DNA of 64,000 bases from Sporichthyaceae bacterium (GCA_036269075.1 DATASX010000036.1:62001-126000), one strand, 5' to 3'; counted from the first letter of the stretch, positions 15,092 through 22,971 are shown. The notes: generated by a model from the sequence alone, not told the origin. Program-made: numbers and translations.

Positions 15092-16666
15092 GTGCAGCGG
15101 TCACGTGCTTCCCGCGCCCTGCTCGCAGTCCCGGTGTGCGCCAGCCTCGCGCTGATCGTCTCGGCCTGCGGTTCCAACGGATCCGGGTCGGCCACCGCGG
15201 CCCAGGCACCCGCCCCGGTCGCTGCAGCCGCGGCACCCGCCGCGAACGCGCCTGCCCCTGCTGCAGCCGCCGCAGCAGCACCGGCCTCGGCGGCCGCCGC
15301 GCCGGCGGGCCCGGCCAAGTCCACAACCACCTCGTCGGCCTCGACCAAGGAGGTCGCGACGAAGACGGTCGCCAAGGCCGGCTCGACCGCTTCGGAGTCG
15401 AAGGCTTCCGGTAGCGCCGCCGCGGCCAAGCCCGCGGTTCAACCGGCGGCGGCAAACACCTCCGCGGCGGACCAGAAGGTCTACGACGCCAGGCAAGGTG
15501 TGACCGACCAGGGCGTCACCAAGGACGAGATCAAGCTCGGCTCGGTGAACATGCACGGCATGGCGCTGGGCAACCTCGTCGTGCTGCCGATGGTCCGCGG
15601 CAACCTCGCGGCCGCGTCAGCGATCAACGACCGCGGCGGCGTGCTCGGCCGGCGCCTGTCCATCACGGACTGCGACGACGGTCCCGGTGAGGTCGCCCGC
15701 GCCAAGTCCTGCATCAAGAAGCTGGCAGGCGAGGACCACATCTTCTCGTTGGTCTCCGCTGTGGACTGGGCCACGGCCTCCGTCCACGACGACCTGAGGC
15801 AGCAGCACCTGCCGTATGTCGGTGCCTGGGCCTACTCCCAGACCGAGTGGCAGGACCCGTTCATGTTCCCGACCCACATGTCGATGATCCACGAGGCAAT
15901 GGCCGGCGCGCACTGGGCCGTCAACGTCATCAAGCCCAAGAGCTACGGACTGATCTGCCTTACGTCGCCGGAAATGCAGTTGGCCTGCAACGAGGTGGAG
16001 AAGATCGTCGACTCCTCCGGCGCGAAGATGGTCAAGCGCGCCGACGTGTCCATCTCGGAGACCTCGATGTCGGCCTACGTGCTCGCGATGCGCGCGGCCG
16101 CGCCGGACCACATCATCCACTACGTGATCAACCCGGCCACGGTCGTGAAGTTCATGGTCGAGGCCCAGCAGCAGGGTTACTACCCGCCCAAGGGCATCAG
16201 CGGGAACCACCTGGCCGGCGAGGTGCTCGGCTCCCTGTTCGGCAAGTGGCCGTTGAACCGGTACTGGACCAACACCACCTACAAGCTCTGGGGTCCGGAG
16301 TTCATCGCGACCATGCACAAGTACGCCCGCGCCAACGACGGCGCGAACCACCACATCGTCCAGGCCGGCTACGTGGGCATCAACATCTTCGCCCAGGCCG
16401 CGAAGGCGGTCGGGGTGAACCTGACCCGCGACCGACTCATGGCCCAACTGGACAACGGCACGGTCTGGAAGGCCGACGCGTCACTGGACCAGCGCTTCAG
16501 CTACGTGTCCTCCGAGCGCACCGGCGACAGCTGGAACCACGACATGGGCCAGGGCCGCGAGTTCATCTACAAGTACGTCGACGAGAACACCCGCTCGAAC
16601 CCCGACGGCTCCTCCAACGGCTTCCAGCCGGACCCGGACCAGTTCGTGATCTATACCTGGAAGTAA
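15092..16666 (+). CDS. Substrate-binding lipoprotein of branched-chain amino-acid ABC type, orphan
   Basis: 524 residues from GTG 15092 (GGAGGAG about 7 bp upstream). Lipoprotein signal with lipobox VSAC, Cys26. An unusually long Ala/Pro/Ser/Thr-rich linker spans about residues 27-155, then a periplasmic-binding-protein type I (Leu/Ile/Val-binding-like) fold of ~370 residues starting near QGVTKDEIKLGSVNM. No permease or ATPase gene is adjacent, so it must dock on a transporter encoded elsewhere, possibly those at 33-50 kb whose receptors have the same linker style. It sits between the ACAD10/11-type kinase and dehydrogenase, suggesting uptake of their substrate. The stop is followed by a hairpin and by an in-frame copy of its last codons 120 nt downstream. 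Confidence 0.88.
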   Translation: MQRSRASRALLAVPVCASLALIVSACGSNGSGSATAAQAPAPVAAAAAPAANAPAPAAAAAAAPASAAAAPAGPAKSTTTSSASTKEVATKTVAKAGSTASESKASGSAAAAKPAVQPAAANTSAADQKVYDARQGVTDQGVTKDEIKLGSVNMHGMALGNLVVLPMVRGNLAAASAINDRGGVLGRRLSITDCDDGPGEVARAKSCIKKLAGEDHIFSLVSAVDWATASVHDDLRQQHLPYVGAWAYSQTEWQDPFMFPTHMSMIHEAMAGAHWAVNVIKPKSYGLICLTSPEMQLACNEVEKIVDSSGAKMVKRADVSISETSMSAYVLAMRAAAPDHIIHYVINPATVVKFMVEAQQQGYYPPKGISGNHLAGEVLGSLFGKWPLNRYWTNTTYKLWGPEFIATMHKYARANDGANHHIVQAGYVGINIFAQAAKAVGVNLTRDRLMAQLDNGTVWKADASLDQRFSYVSSERTGDSWNHDMGQGREFIYKYVDENTRSNPDGSSNGFQPDPDQFVIYTWK

Positions 16667-16678
16667 GCCGAGCGGAAC

Positions 16679-16731
16679 GGACGCCGCTCCGGCAGGAGCG
16701 GAGCCACCGCCGCGAGGAACGCGCGGCGTCC
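16679..16731 (+). terminator. Hairpin after the orphan substrate-binding protein
   Basis: GGACGCCGC (16679-16687) pairs with GCGGCGTCC (16723-16731). A smaller GCTCC...GGAGC stem nests inside. It lies 12 bp after the stop codon, with no U tract. A role in termination or 3'-end stability of the plus-strand message is inferred. Confidence 0.45.
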
Positions 16732-16822
16732 GCTCCCGAGGCGCCTGAACAGGTTTGAGCGCGAAGCGCGATACACCTGGAAGTAATTCCGACGCCGTGC
16801 CGCACCAACGAACAGCGCCCCG

Positions 16823-16877
16823 CGTATGAGAGTCCGCGCCCCACGTATGAGAGTCACCGCTGTGATCATCGATGATC
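16823..16877. repeat. 55-bp dispersed element, copy A
   Basis: CGTATGAGAGT occurs at 16823-16833 and again at 16844-16854, 21 bp apart. A perfect 14-bp palindrome, GATCATCGATGATC, starts 20 bp later (16864-16877). The same three blocks with identical spacing occur at 60000-60054. This copy lies 41 bp upstream of the XRE-TetR start and could be its promoter or operator. The other copy is between convergent gene ends, which argues for a mobile or structural repeat instead. Confidence 0.8.
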
Positions 16878-16918
16878 GCAGCGTTATGGTTCCCTGCGGG
16901 CCGGGGGAGGTCGCGGAC

Positions 16919-17749
16919 ATGGCAGTTGACGAGCGCGGCCGGGCGGCCCTCGGTGCTCGGCTGCGGGCCGCCCGGGTCGCGCGGGGTCTGACCGTGCGTG
17001 AGGTGGCGGCCGGCCTCGGGGTCAGCGTCGGCACCTGGAGTGCCCTGGAGAACGGCCGGACCGGCGCGGACAAAGCCCGGCTGGAGGCCGCGGCGACTCT
17101 GCTGGCGGTGGACCCGTCCGAACTGCTTCCGGAACAGGCGAACCCCGCGCCGGAGCCGGGGTCCTGGCGCGAGTTCCCCGAGTTGGAATTGCCCGCCCCG
17201 CTGTACGGCGCACTGCTCGCCTTCGTCGAACTCGGCTACCACGGGGCGACCGTGCGGGACATCGGCCGGTGGGCGGGGATGTCGGTGGCCGGGGTCTACC
17301 ACCACTGGCCGAGCAAGCAGCACCTGCTGGTCGCGCTGCTGGACACCACGATGGACGACCTGTTCGACCGGTGCGGCCGCGCCCGCGCCGAGGCGGACGG
17401 CCCGGTGGACCGCTTGCACCAACTCGTCGAGGCCCTGGCGCTGTTCCACACCTACCGTCGCGAGCTGGCCTTCATCGGCGCCAGCGAGATGCGCAGCCTC
17501 GAGGAGCCGGACCGCACCCGGATCGCGAGCCTGCGGACACAGATCCAGCGCATGGTCGACGAGGAGGTACTGGAGGGCGCGCGGCGCGGCCTGTTCGGCG
17601 TCGCCCGCCCGCGGGAGGCGGCCCGCGCCGTCGTCACGCTGTGCACCGCGCTGCCGCAGTGGTGGACCCCGAACGGACCGTCCACGCCGGAGCAGACCGC
17701 CGAGCACTACATCGAGTTCGCGCTGGACCTGGTCCGCTGCAGGGCTTGA
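16919..17749 (+). CDS. Dual-domain XRE-TetR transcriptional regulator
   Basis: 276 residues from ATG 16919 (GGGGGAGG 8 bp upstream). An upstream GTG in frame would translate the 55-bp repeat and was rejected. Residues ~9-65 are a Cro/CI-type helix-turn-helix (ARGLTVREVAAGLGVSVGT, WSALENGRTGADKARLE). Residues ~85-276 are a TetR-family unit with its own helix-turn-helix (GATVRDIGRWAGMSVAGVYHHW) and a helical ligand domain. Two DNA-binding domains in one chain could recognise a composite site. The best candidate targets are the identical 17-bp sites at 14871 and 17785 flanking this gene, which would make it the repressor of the ACAD10/11-type kinase and dehydrogenase (inference). The start of the dehydrogenase lies 76 bp downstream. 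Confidence 0.88.
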   Translation: MAVDERGRAALGARLRAARVARGLTVREVAAGLGVSVGTWSALENGRTGADKARLEAAATLLAVDPSELLPEQANPAPEPGSWREFPELELPAPLYGALLAFVELGYHGATVRDIGRWAGMSVAGVYHHWPSKQHLLVALLDTTMDDLFDRCGRARAEADGPVDRLHQLVEALALFHTYRRELAFIGASEMRSLEEPDRTRIASLRTQIQRMVDEEVLEGARRGLFGVARPREAARAVVTLCTALPQWWTPNGPSTPEQTAEHYIEFALDLVRCRA

Positions 17750-17784
17750 CGCCAACCACTTCACGCCTGCTACGTTCAGCTTAT

Positions 17785-17802
17785 ACCGATCATTTGCTCG
17801 GT
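17785..17802. promoter_or_regulatory. Operator-like site upstream of the acyl-CoA dehydrogenase
   Basis: ACCGATCATTTGCTCGGT, an imperfect 18-bp palindrome (ACCGA...TCGGT), ends 22 bp before the GTG at 17825. It shares 17 bases with the site at 14871-14888. A possible promoter just upstream is TTGACG (17746-17751), a 19-bp spacer and TACGTT (17771-17776). The site would sit immediately downstream of the -10, a repressing position. Confidence 0.6.
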
Positions 17803-17824
17803 CGAGTCGTTCAGGAGGACTGCG

Positions 17825-19048
17825 GTGTCCATCTGCATCCCCGAGCTGTCACCCCGAGCCGAAGCCCTGCTGAAAGAGGCGTATTCGTTCCTGCAGGACG
17901 ATGTACTGCCCGCCGAGGCCGAGCACGACCGCTGGTGCAACGGGCGTGGCCCGGACGACCGTTCGGTCCCCCCGGTGCTGCCGACCCTGCGGGATACGGC
18001 TCGGAAGCGCGGCCTGTGGAACCTGTTCCTGCCCGCGGTCTCGGGGCTGACCCAACGTGAGTACGCCCCGATCGCCGAGCTGTCCGGCTGGAGCAACGAC
18101 CTCGCGCCGGCCGCGATGAACTGCCAGGCACCGGACACCGGGAACATGGAACTGCTGCACCTGGTCGGGACGGCCGCGCAGCAGAAGAAGTGGCTGGAAC
18201 CGCTGCTGGAGGCGCAGATCCGATCCGCGTTCGCGATGACCGAACCCGACGTGGCGTCATCCGACGCCACCAACATCGCCACCCGCATCGAGCCGGACGG
18301 CGACGGCTACCGGATCACCGGCCGCAAGTGGTGGACCTCCGGGGCACTGGACCCGGAGTGCGAACTGCTGATCCTGCTGGGTGTCTCGGACCCGGAGGGC
18401 CCGCCGCACCGCCGGCACACCATGGTCCTGGTCCCGCGCAACGCTCCCGGCATCCAGATCGTCCAGGACCTCACGGTGCTCGGCCAGCACGACCGGATCG
18501 GCCACGCCGAGATCCGGTTCGACGGCGTGCGGGTGGAGGCCGACGCGGTGCTGGGCGAGCCCGGTGGCGGATTCGCCGCCGCGCAGGCCCGGCTCGGCCC
18601 CGGCCGCATCCACCACTGCATGCGCGCCCTCGGCGCTGCCGAACGCGCGCTTGCGATGCTCGTCGCCCGGGCCCGCTCGCGCGTCGCGTTCGGCAAGCCG
18701 TTGGCCGAACAAGGACTGCTACGCGCCGAGATCGCCCGCGCGCGCATCGACATCGAAGGCGCCCGGATGTTGTGCCTGCGCGCCGCGCACGTCATCGACA
18801 CCGAGGGCAACCGGGCCGCGCGACACCTGGTGGCGATGACGAAGGTCGAGGTGCCGCGGGTGGCCGTCGAGGTGATCGACCGGGCGATCCAGGTCCACGG
18901 CGGCGCCGGCGTCAGCAACACGACGCCCCTGGCCCGCATGTACGCCTGGCACCGGGCGATGCGTCTGTTCGACGGCCCGGACGAGGTGCACCTGGAGACG
19001 CTGGCCCGGGCCGAGCTCGACCGCGACCCGGCGCTCCGGCTCCCGTGA
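17825..19048 (+). CDS. Acyl-CoA dehydrogenase of the ACAD10/11 clade
   Basis: 407 residues from GTG 17825 with AGGAGG 6 bp upstream. The segments NLFLPAVSGLTQREYAP, NCQAPDTGNMELL, SAFAMTEPDVASSDATN, GRKWWTSGA and LGPGRIHHCMR are characteristic of the dehydrogenase half of ACAD10/ACAD11. FAD-linked dehydrogenases of this clade act after the kinase in 4-hydroxyacyl-CoA breakdown. It has its own operator identical to that of the kinase at 13832-14845, so the two halves of the animal fusion protein are split here but probably co-regulated. Also possible: a long-chain or branched acyl-CoA dehydrogenase without the kinase step. The following 262 bp (19049-19310) show no convincing gene. Confidence 0.9.
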   Translation: MSICIPELSPRAEALLKEAYSFLQDDVLPAEAEHDRWCNGRGPDDRSVPPVLPTLRDTARKRGLWNLFLPAVSGLTQREYAPIAELSGWSNDLAPAAMNCQAPDTGNMELLHLVGTAAQQKKWLEPLLEAQIRSAFAMTEPDVASSDATNIATRIEPDGDGYRITGRKWWTSGALDPECELLILLGVSDPEGPPHRRHTMVLVPRNAPGIQIVQDLTVLGQHDRIGHAEIRFDGVRVEADAVLGEPGGGFAAAQARLGPGRIHHCMRALGAAERALAMLVARARSRVAFGKPLAEQGLLRAEIARARIDIEGARMLCLRAAHVIDTEGNRAARHLVAMTKVEVPRVAVEVIDRAIQVHGGAGVSNTTPLARMYAWHRAMRLFDGPDEVHLETLARAELDRDPALRLP

Positions 19049-19310
19049 CCTGCCCGGGACCGCGAATGTGCCCGCCAAGCTGAGAACTGACGGATCGTCG
19101 GCGGGCCACCCGGTGGCCGGCAGCCCCCACACCGCCGGAGGCTGAGGAGCAGAACCGCGACGGCTGCGGCCAGCACCGGCTGTCCCGGCACCTCGCCCGC
19201 CACCGCCGTGTTCGGCAGCCGACGGTCGATCTCAGGCGACCAGCCCAGGACATTCCTCGGTCAGGACGCCGGATGAAGCAGGTGGCCGGGCCGAGGTGCG
19301 TGCTGCAGTG

Positions 19311-20177
19311 TCAGACCAAAGCGGGAAACGGTTCCTCTGCTGAGGCGTTGTGCGCGGTCGCGCGCCGTTCCACGATGCGCTCGGCCAGCGGCGCGAACAC
19401 GATGCCGAGCACGCCCCACAGGAGCAACTGCGCGAACATCGAGTAGACCCGGAACTGGGCGAGCACGTCGGCCGGAAAGCCGGGGAACACCAGTCTGCCC
19501 TGACTGTCGGTCAACGGCAGTGGGGTCTCGGTGGCGTGGCTGCCGTACTCGGCCAGGTTGGCGTGCAACCTGCCCAGGTCGGGCAGCATCGCCATCAGGA
19601 TCCCCATGACAGCCAGGTAGCCGAGCCCCGCCACGATGGTCGCGTTCCAGGTTCCCATGCGCAGCGAGAGCCGTTGGGCAGCCCAGACGGCGATGACCGC
19701 GGTGATCACCGAGGCCAGCATCATCACCAGGAAGAAACTGCCCCGGGATCGGATGGTCTCCTCGTGGCCGATCGCCGGAGGGTTGGCCGGATATTTGGCG
19801 AACGGCACCAGATAGACGGTCACGTAACCGGCTGCGGCCACCAGCAGCGCCAACGGCTTGGGGCGGACCCGGCCGGTGCGCCCCAGGCACAGGGCGAACA
19901 CAACCGCGACCATCGCTCCCATGGCGATCCCGAAGGCGATCATGCCCACGCCGATGCCGATGTTGCGCTGCACGTGCCGGCTGAAGATGTCCGGCCCGGC
20001 CGGGCCGGGTGCGAGCCCGGCGGCCTTCCTCAGCTGATCCATCATGTCGTCGCGTGCCGATTCGTAATCGATCGCCTTCTGGATCAGCGGCTCGGCAATG
20101 ATCCGGGCGAAGACGAACGCGATCAGCCCACCGATACCGCCGGCGAGAAGTCCGCGGGCGATCAGTCGTTTCGCCAT
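19311..20177 (-). CDS. cbtA: CbtA-family membrane protein (putative cobalt transporter)
   Basis: 288 residues with five or six predicted membrane segments: near residues 8-25 (GLLAGGIGGLIAFVFA), ~70-95, ~108-125, ~150-170, ~180-200 and ~240-260. The layout and the first helix followed by AEPLIQKAIDYE fit CbtA, predicted partner of CbtB in a B12-regulated cobalt importer. It follows cbtB by 12 bp on the same strand and shares its riboswitch-controlled transcript. Transport function is predicted from genomic context for the family rather than shown biochemically. Confidence 0.88.
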   Translation of the reverse strand: MAKRLIARGLLAGGIGGLIAFVFARIIAEPLIQKAIDYESARDDMMDQLRKAAGLAPGPAGPDIFSRHVQRNIGIGVGMIAFGIAMGAMVAVVFALCLGRTGRVRPKPLALLVAAAGYVTVYLVPFAKYPANPPAIGHEETIRSRGSFFLVMMLASVITAVIAVWAAQRLSLRMGTWNATIVAGLGYLAVMGILMAMLPDLGRLHANLAEYGSHATETPLPLTDSQGRLVFPGFPADVLAQFRVYSMFAQLLLWGVLGIVFAPLAERIVERRATAHNASAEEPFPALV

Positions 20178-20189
20178 GAGGGCGCCCGC

Positions 20190-20417
20190 TCAGTGGCAGG
20201 GGAAGCCGAGGAAGTGCCGCGCGTCGTGGACGAGCTCGTGCAGCACCATCGACTTGCCGAACACCGAGCTCATGCCCTCGTCGACGCCGACGAAGTAGTA
20301 GACGAGCATCGCCAGGATCGCGGTGCCGACCAACCAGAGCATCGCCTTCGGCAGGCTGACGACGACCGGGGTGGCCTTGGCGGCCGGGCGAGTCGCGGAA
20401 TGGGATGAGATCGCCAT
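20190..20417 (-). CDS. cbtB: CbtB small membrane protein
   Basis: 75 residues from ATG 20417 (GAAGGGA about 8 bp upstream); a longer frame to 20462 would run into the riboswitch. One membrane segment at about residues 26-45 (LWLVGTAILAMLVYYFVG) and a C-terminal His-rich tail, HELVHDARHFLGFPCH, the candidate cobalt-binding site of the family. First gene of the cbtBA operon, directly behind the cobalamin riboswitch, so expected to be expressed when B12 is scarce. Confidence 0.9.
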   Translation of the reverse strand: MAISSHSATRPAAKATPVVVSLPKAMLWLVGTAILAMLVYYFVGVDEGMSSVFGKSMVLHELVHDARHFLGFPCH

Positions 20418-20461
20418 TGCGAGTTCCCTTCGGGGATCGTGCGTCCCCTGATCGTTGGGCA

Positions 20462-20575
20462 CAGGCGAGAGGTGGTGTCCTGACTCGCGGGCCCGACCCG
20501 AAGGCCTCTTCCGCTCACAGTGGCGCGACCGTGCTGGATTCTCACCAGCTTCCCCGGCTCTCTCGCGAGCCTGAC
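20462..20575 (-). promoter_or_regulatory. Cobalamin riboswitch of cbtBA
   Basis: Read on the minus strand, the conserved blocks occur in order: GGTGAGAATCCAGCAC (20546-20531), GCGCCACTGTGA (20526-20515) and the B12 box AGTCAGGACACC (20485-20474). Downstream, GGGGACGCACGATCCCC can form a short hairpin just before the cbtB ribosome site, a plausible translational switch. Cobalamin binding would be expected to shut off cbtBA. The 88 bp between the riboswitch and the next minus-strand gene end (20669) hold nothing evident. Confidence 0.92.
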
Positions 20576-20668
20576 GCTAGGGCCAACTCGTAAGTAGGGT
20601 CAAGCTGCCCGGCCGCGTCAGAACGGGTGGGCACCTGCGCCGGCCTGCCGACCGCAGCCCGCGCAGGG

Positions 20669-21253
20669 TCAGCCCGAGGCGGAGCTTTCGGCGCCGTACC
20701 GCATTCCGTCCATCACCAGGTCCAGCACGCGCCGGGCCTGCTCGCGGCCGGCCTCGTCGCCGGCCACCATCGACACCCCGCCCAGGGTGGCCAGCAGGTC
20801 GGCCGGGGCCACGTCCGGGCGTACGGTGCCGGCCGCCGTCCCGGCGTCCAACAACGTCTGCAATGCCTTGAGCATCAGGTCGCGGGACTGCGCGAAGGGA
20901 TTGCCGCCGGCCGCGATCAGCGCGCGCAGGGCGTCGGACATCCCGCGCTTGGTCACCGCGTAGTCGACGAAGCGCTCCATCCACTCCCGGACCGCCTGGG
21001 CGGCCGGCAGCGTGGCCAGCAGTTCCTCCGCGCTGTCGCACAAGCGGGCCAGTTCGTTCCGGTAGGCCGCCTCGACCAGGGCCTCCCGGGTCGGGAAGTG
21101 CCGGTACAGCGTGCCGATGCCGACTCCGGCGGCGGCGGCGATCGCCTCCAGCGTCGCCTCCGGGCCCTCGGCCGCGAACGCCTGCGCGGCCGCCGCCAGC
21201 AACGCGTCGCGGTTGCGCCGGGCGTCCGCGCGCAGCGGTCGGTCCTCGTTCAC
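20669..21253 (-). CDS. TetR-family regulator
   Basis: 194 residues from GTG 21253, which follows GAGGGGGTGAG; a TTG 27 bp upstream is the alternative. Helix-turn-helix at residues ~10-55: RRNRDALLAAAAQAFAAEG, then LEAIAAAAGVGIGTLYRHFPTRE, the SigB-like TetR subgroup common in actinomycetes. The C-terminal domain is helical with PFAQSRDLMLKALQTLLD. It is divergent from an F420-dependent oxidoreductase. Two CGGAGG-NN-CCTCCG palindromes in the gap mark likely operators for both genes. Ligand unknown. Confidence 0.92.
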   Translation of the reverse strand: MNEDRPLRADARRNRDALLAAAAQAFAAEGPEATLEAIAAAAGVGIGTLYRHFPTREALVEAAYRNELARLCDSAEELLATLPAAQAVREWMERFVDYAVTKRGMSDALRALIAAGGNPFAQSRDLMLKALQTLLDAGTAAGTVRPDVAPADLLATLGGVSMVAGDEAGREQARRVLDLVMDGMRYGAESSASG

Positions 21254-21281
21254 CGGCAGCTCACCCCCTCGCCCTTGCAAA

Positions 21282-21327
21282 CGGAGGATCCTCCGCTTAG
21301 TCTACGGATCAAGCGGAGGTGCCTCCG
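21282..21327. promoter_or_regulatory. Pair of TetR operators in the divergent promoter
   Basis: CGGAGGATCCTCCG (21282-21295) is a perfect palindrome. CGGAGGTGCCTCCG (21314-21327) has the same arms with a different 2-bp centre. Their centres are 32 bp apart, about three helical turns, so two dimers would bind the same face. They lie between the TetR start (21253) and the oxidoreductase start (21381). Confidence 0.75.
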
Positions 21328-21380
21328 GTTACCTGGAAGGGTACCCCGGCGGGCCGGCAGAACCAGGGAGGGACCCGACA

Positions 21381-22217
21381 ATGCGATTCGGCTTCAAGAC
21401 CTCACCCCAGAACACCGAGTGGGCGGACATGCTCGCCGTCTGGCAGGCGGCCGACGAGATGGAGATCTTCGAGTCCGGCTGGGTGTTCGACCACTTCTAT
21501 CCGATCTTCTCCGACTCCACCGGACCGTGCCTGGAGGGCTGGTCGACGCTCACCGCGCTGGCGCAGGCGACCAAGCGACTACGGCTGGGCAACCTCGTCA
21601 GCGGGATCCACTACCGGCACCCGGCGGTGCTGGCGAACATGGTCGCGACGATCGACATCATCTCCGGCGGCCGGCTCGAGCTCGGCATCGGCGCGGGCTG
21701 GAACGAGGAGGAGTCCGGTGCGTACGGCCTCGAGCTGGGGACGCCGCGCGAACGCAGCGACCGGTTCGAGGAGGCCTGCGAGGTGCTCGTCGGCCTGCTG
21801 ACGCAGGAGACGACGACCTTCGACGGGAAGTACTACCAGCTCAAGGACGCCCGCAACGAGCCGAAAGGCCCGCAGCGTCCGCACCCTCCGATCTGCATCG
21901 GCGGCAGCGGGGAGAAGCGGACCCTGCGCACCGTGGCCAAGTACGCCCAGCACTGGAACTTCGGCGCCGGGACACCGGAGGAGTTCGCCCGCAAGGTCGA
22001 GATCCTGCACGGCCACTGCGCCGACATCGGCCGGGACCCGAAGGAGATTCTGCTGTCCAGCCACGTCCGGCTGGAGGATGAGAACTTCGGCAAGGTGCTC
22101 GACGAGACCGCCGCCCTGGCCGCCGTCGGCCTGCAGTTGGCGATCATCTACCTGCCGCCGCCGCACACCCCGGCCGTGCTGGAACCGCTGGCGAAGGCGC
22201 TGGCCACGTTCGACTGA
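21381..22217 (+). CDS. LLM-class (F420-dependent type) oxidoreductase
   Basis: 278 residues from ATG 21381 behind AGGGAGGG. Luciferase-like TIM barrel: MRFGFKTSPQN, ESGWVFDHFYP, LRLGNLVSGIHYRHPAVLA, GRLELGIGAGWNEEE and PPICIGGSGEKRTLR are the standard F420/FMN-binding family segments. Members use F420 or FMN to oxidise or reduce diverse small molecules; the substrate cannot be read from sequence. Probably repressed by the divergent TetR through the two palindromes upstream. Confidence 0.92.
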   Translation: MRFGFKTSPQNTEWADMLAVWQAADEMEIFESGWVFDHFYPIFSDSTGPCLEGWSTLTALAQATKRLRLGNLVSGIHYRHPAVLANMVATIDIISGGRLELGIGAGWNEEESGAYGLELGTPRERSDRFEEACEVLVGLLTQETTTFDGKYYQLKDARNEPKGPQRPHPPICIGGSGEKRTLRTVAKYAQHWNFGAGTPEEFARKVEILHGHCADIGRDPKEILLSSHVRLEDENFGKVLDETAALAAVGLQLAIIYLPPPHTPAVLEPLAKALATFD

Positions 22218-22359
22218 GGCGACACTCGATCCGACACGGCGCATCGGCGTCACGACTCGCCGGTGCGCCGCTTGTTTGGTGGGCGCCGAATGGGTACATC
22301 TTCGGGACAGGATCACCGGCGAGGGAGGCAGCGTTGATCGTGACTCCCGGGGACCGGCA

Positions 22360-22785
22360 ATGATCGCCCACGGGCGGGGGCCCCGGCCCGGGACCGTGGT
22401 GGTGACCTTCGTGATCGTCCCGCGCCCCGAGCACGCCGCCGGGGCGATCTCGGTGGTGGGCGACTTCAACGACTGGGACCCGGCCGCGCACCGCTTCACC
22501 CGCGGCGCGGACGGTCGCTGGCGCACGAGTGTCACGTTGCCGGTCGGCGCCTGGCACGCCTTCCGGTATCTGGCCGAGAACGGCGACTGGTTCGACGAAC
22601 CCGACGCCGACGACCGCCGCGACGACGGACACGGGCGCATCAACTGCGGCCTGGACCTTGGTCGTCCCGACCGCCTCGAGGCCGCCGGCGGGGTGCCGGC
22701 ACCGCCGCCTGCCCCGGTCCAGGAATCGCTGCGCCAGGTTCCGAGCGCCACGCCCTCGCCCTGGCGGACCCCCGCGCCGCGCTGA
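22360..22785 (+). CDS. Stand-alone CBM48/isoamylase-early-set domain protein
   Basis: 141 residues from ATG 22360. Residues ~12-100 form an early-set/CBM48-type glycogen-binding domain: VVVTFVIVPRP, AGAISVVGDFNDWDP with the family F-N-D-W motif, and GAWHAFRYLAENGDWFDEPDAD. The C-terminal 40 residues are Pro/Ala-rich and probably disordered. No catalytic domain is attached. Such proteins may tether partners to alpha-glucans, as in AMPK beta subunits; the role here is unknown. It is transcribed away from the upstream oxidoreductase stop by 142 bp. Confidence 0.75.
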   Translation: MIAHGRGPRPGTVVVTFVIVPRPEHAAGAISVVGDFNDWDPAAHRFTRGADGRWRTSVTLPVGAWHAFRYLAENGDWFDEPDADDRRDDGHGRINCGLDLGRPDRLEAAGGVPAPPPAPVQESLRQVPSATPSPWRTPAPR

Positions 22786-22971
22786 GCTCACGGACCCCTC
22801 GGCGTCGGCACCGCGTACGGATCCAGGCGTTCCGCGTCAGGAACACGTCAGGACGGTTGCGCTCCGGCCCATCGGCGAAATTCCATCTCCTCAACGGAAT
22901 GGGACCGGGCCAGGGGGACGGATGGACGAGCTGCGCAATCGCTGCGGGGCTGCCGATGCGGCGGTGGTCGG

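Noticed and set aside
16826-16918. Upstream GTG start for the XRE-TetR gene
   Set aside because: It would translate the 55-bp repeat, whereas ATG 16919 has a strong ribosome site and begins the conserved domain.
19049-19310. Possible minus-strand secreted peptide in the gap after the acyl-CoA dehydrogenase
   Set aside because: The hydrophobic run is short, there is no ribosome site, and the frame continues as shadow into the dehydrogenase.
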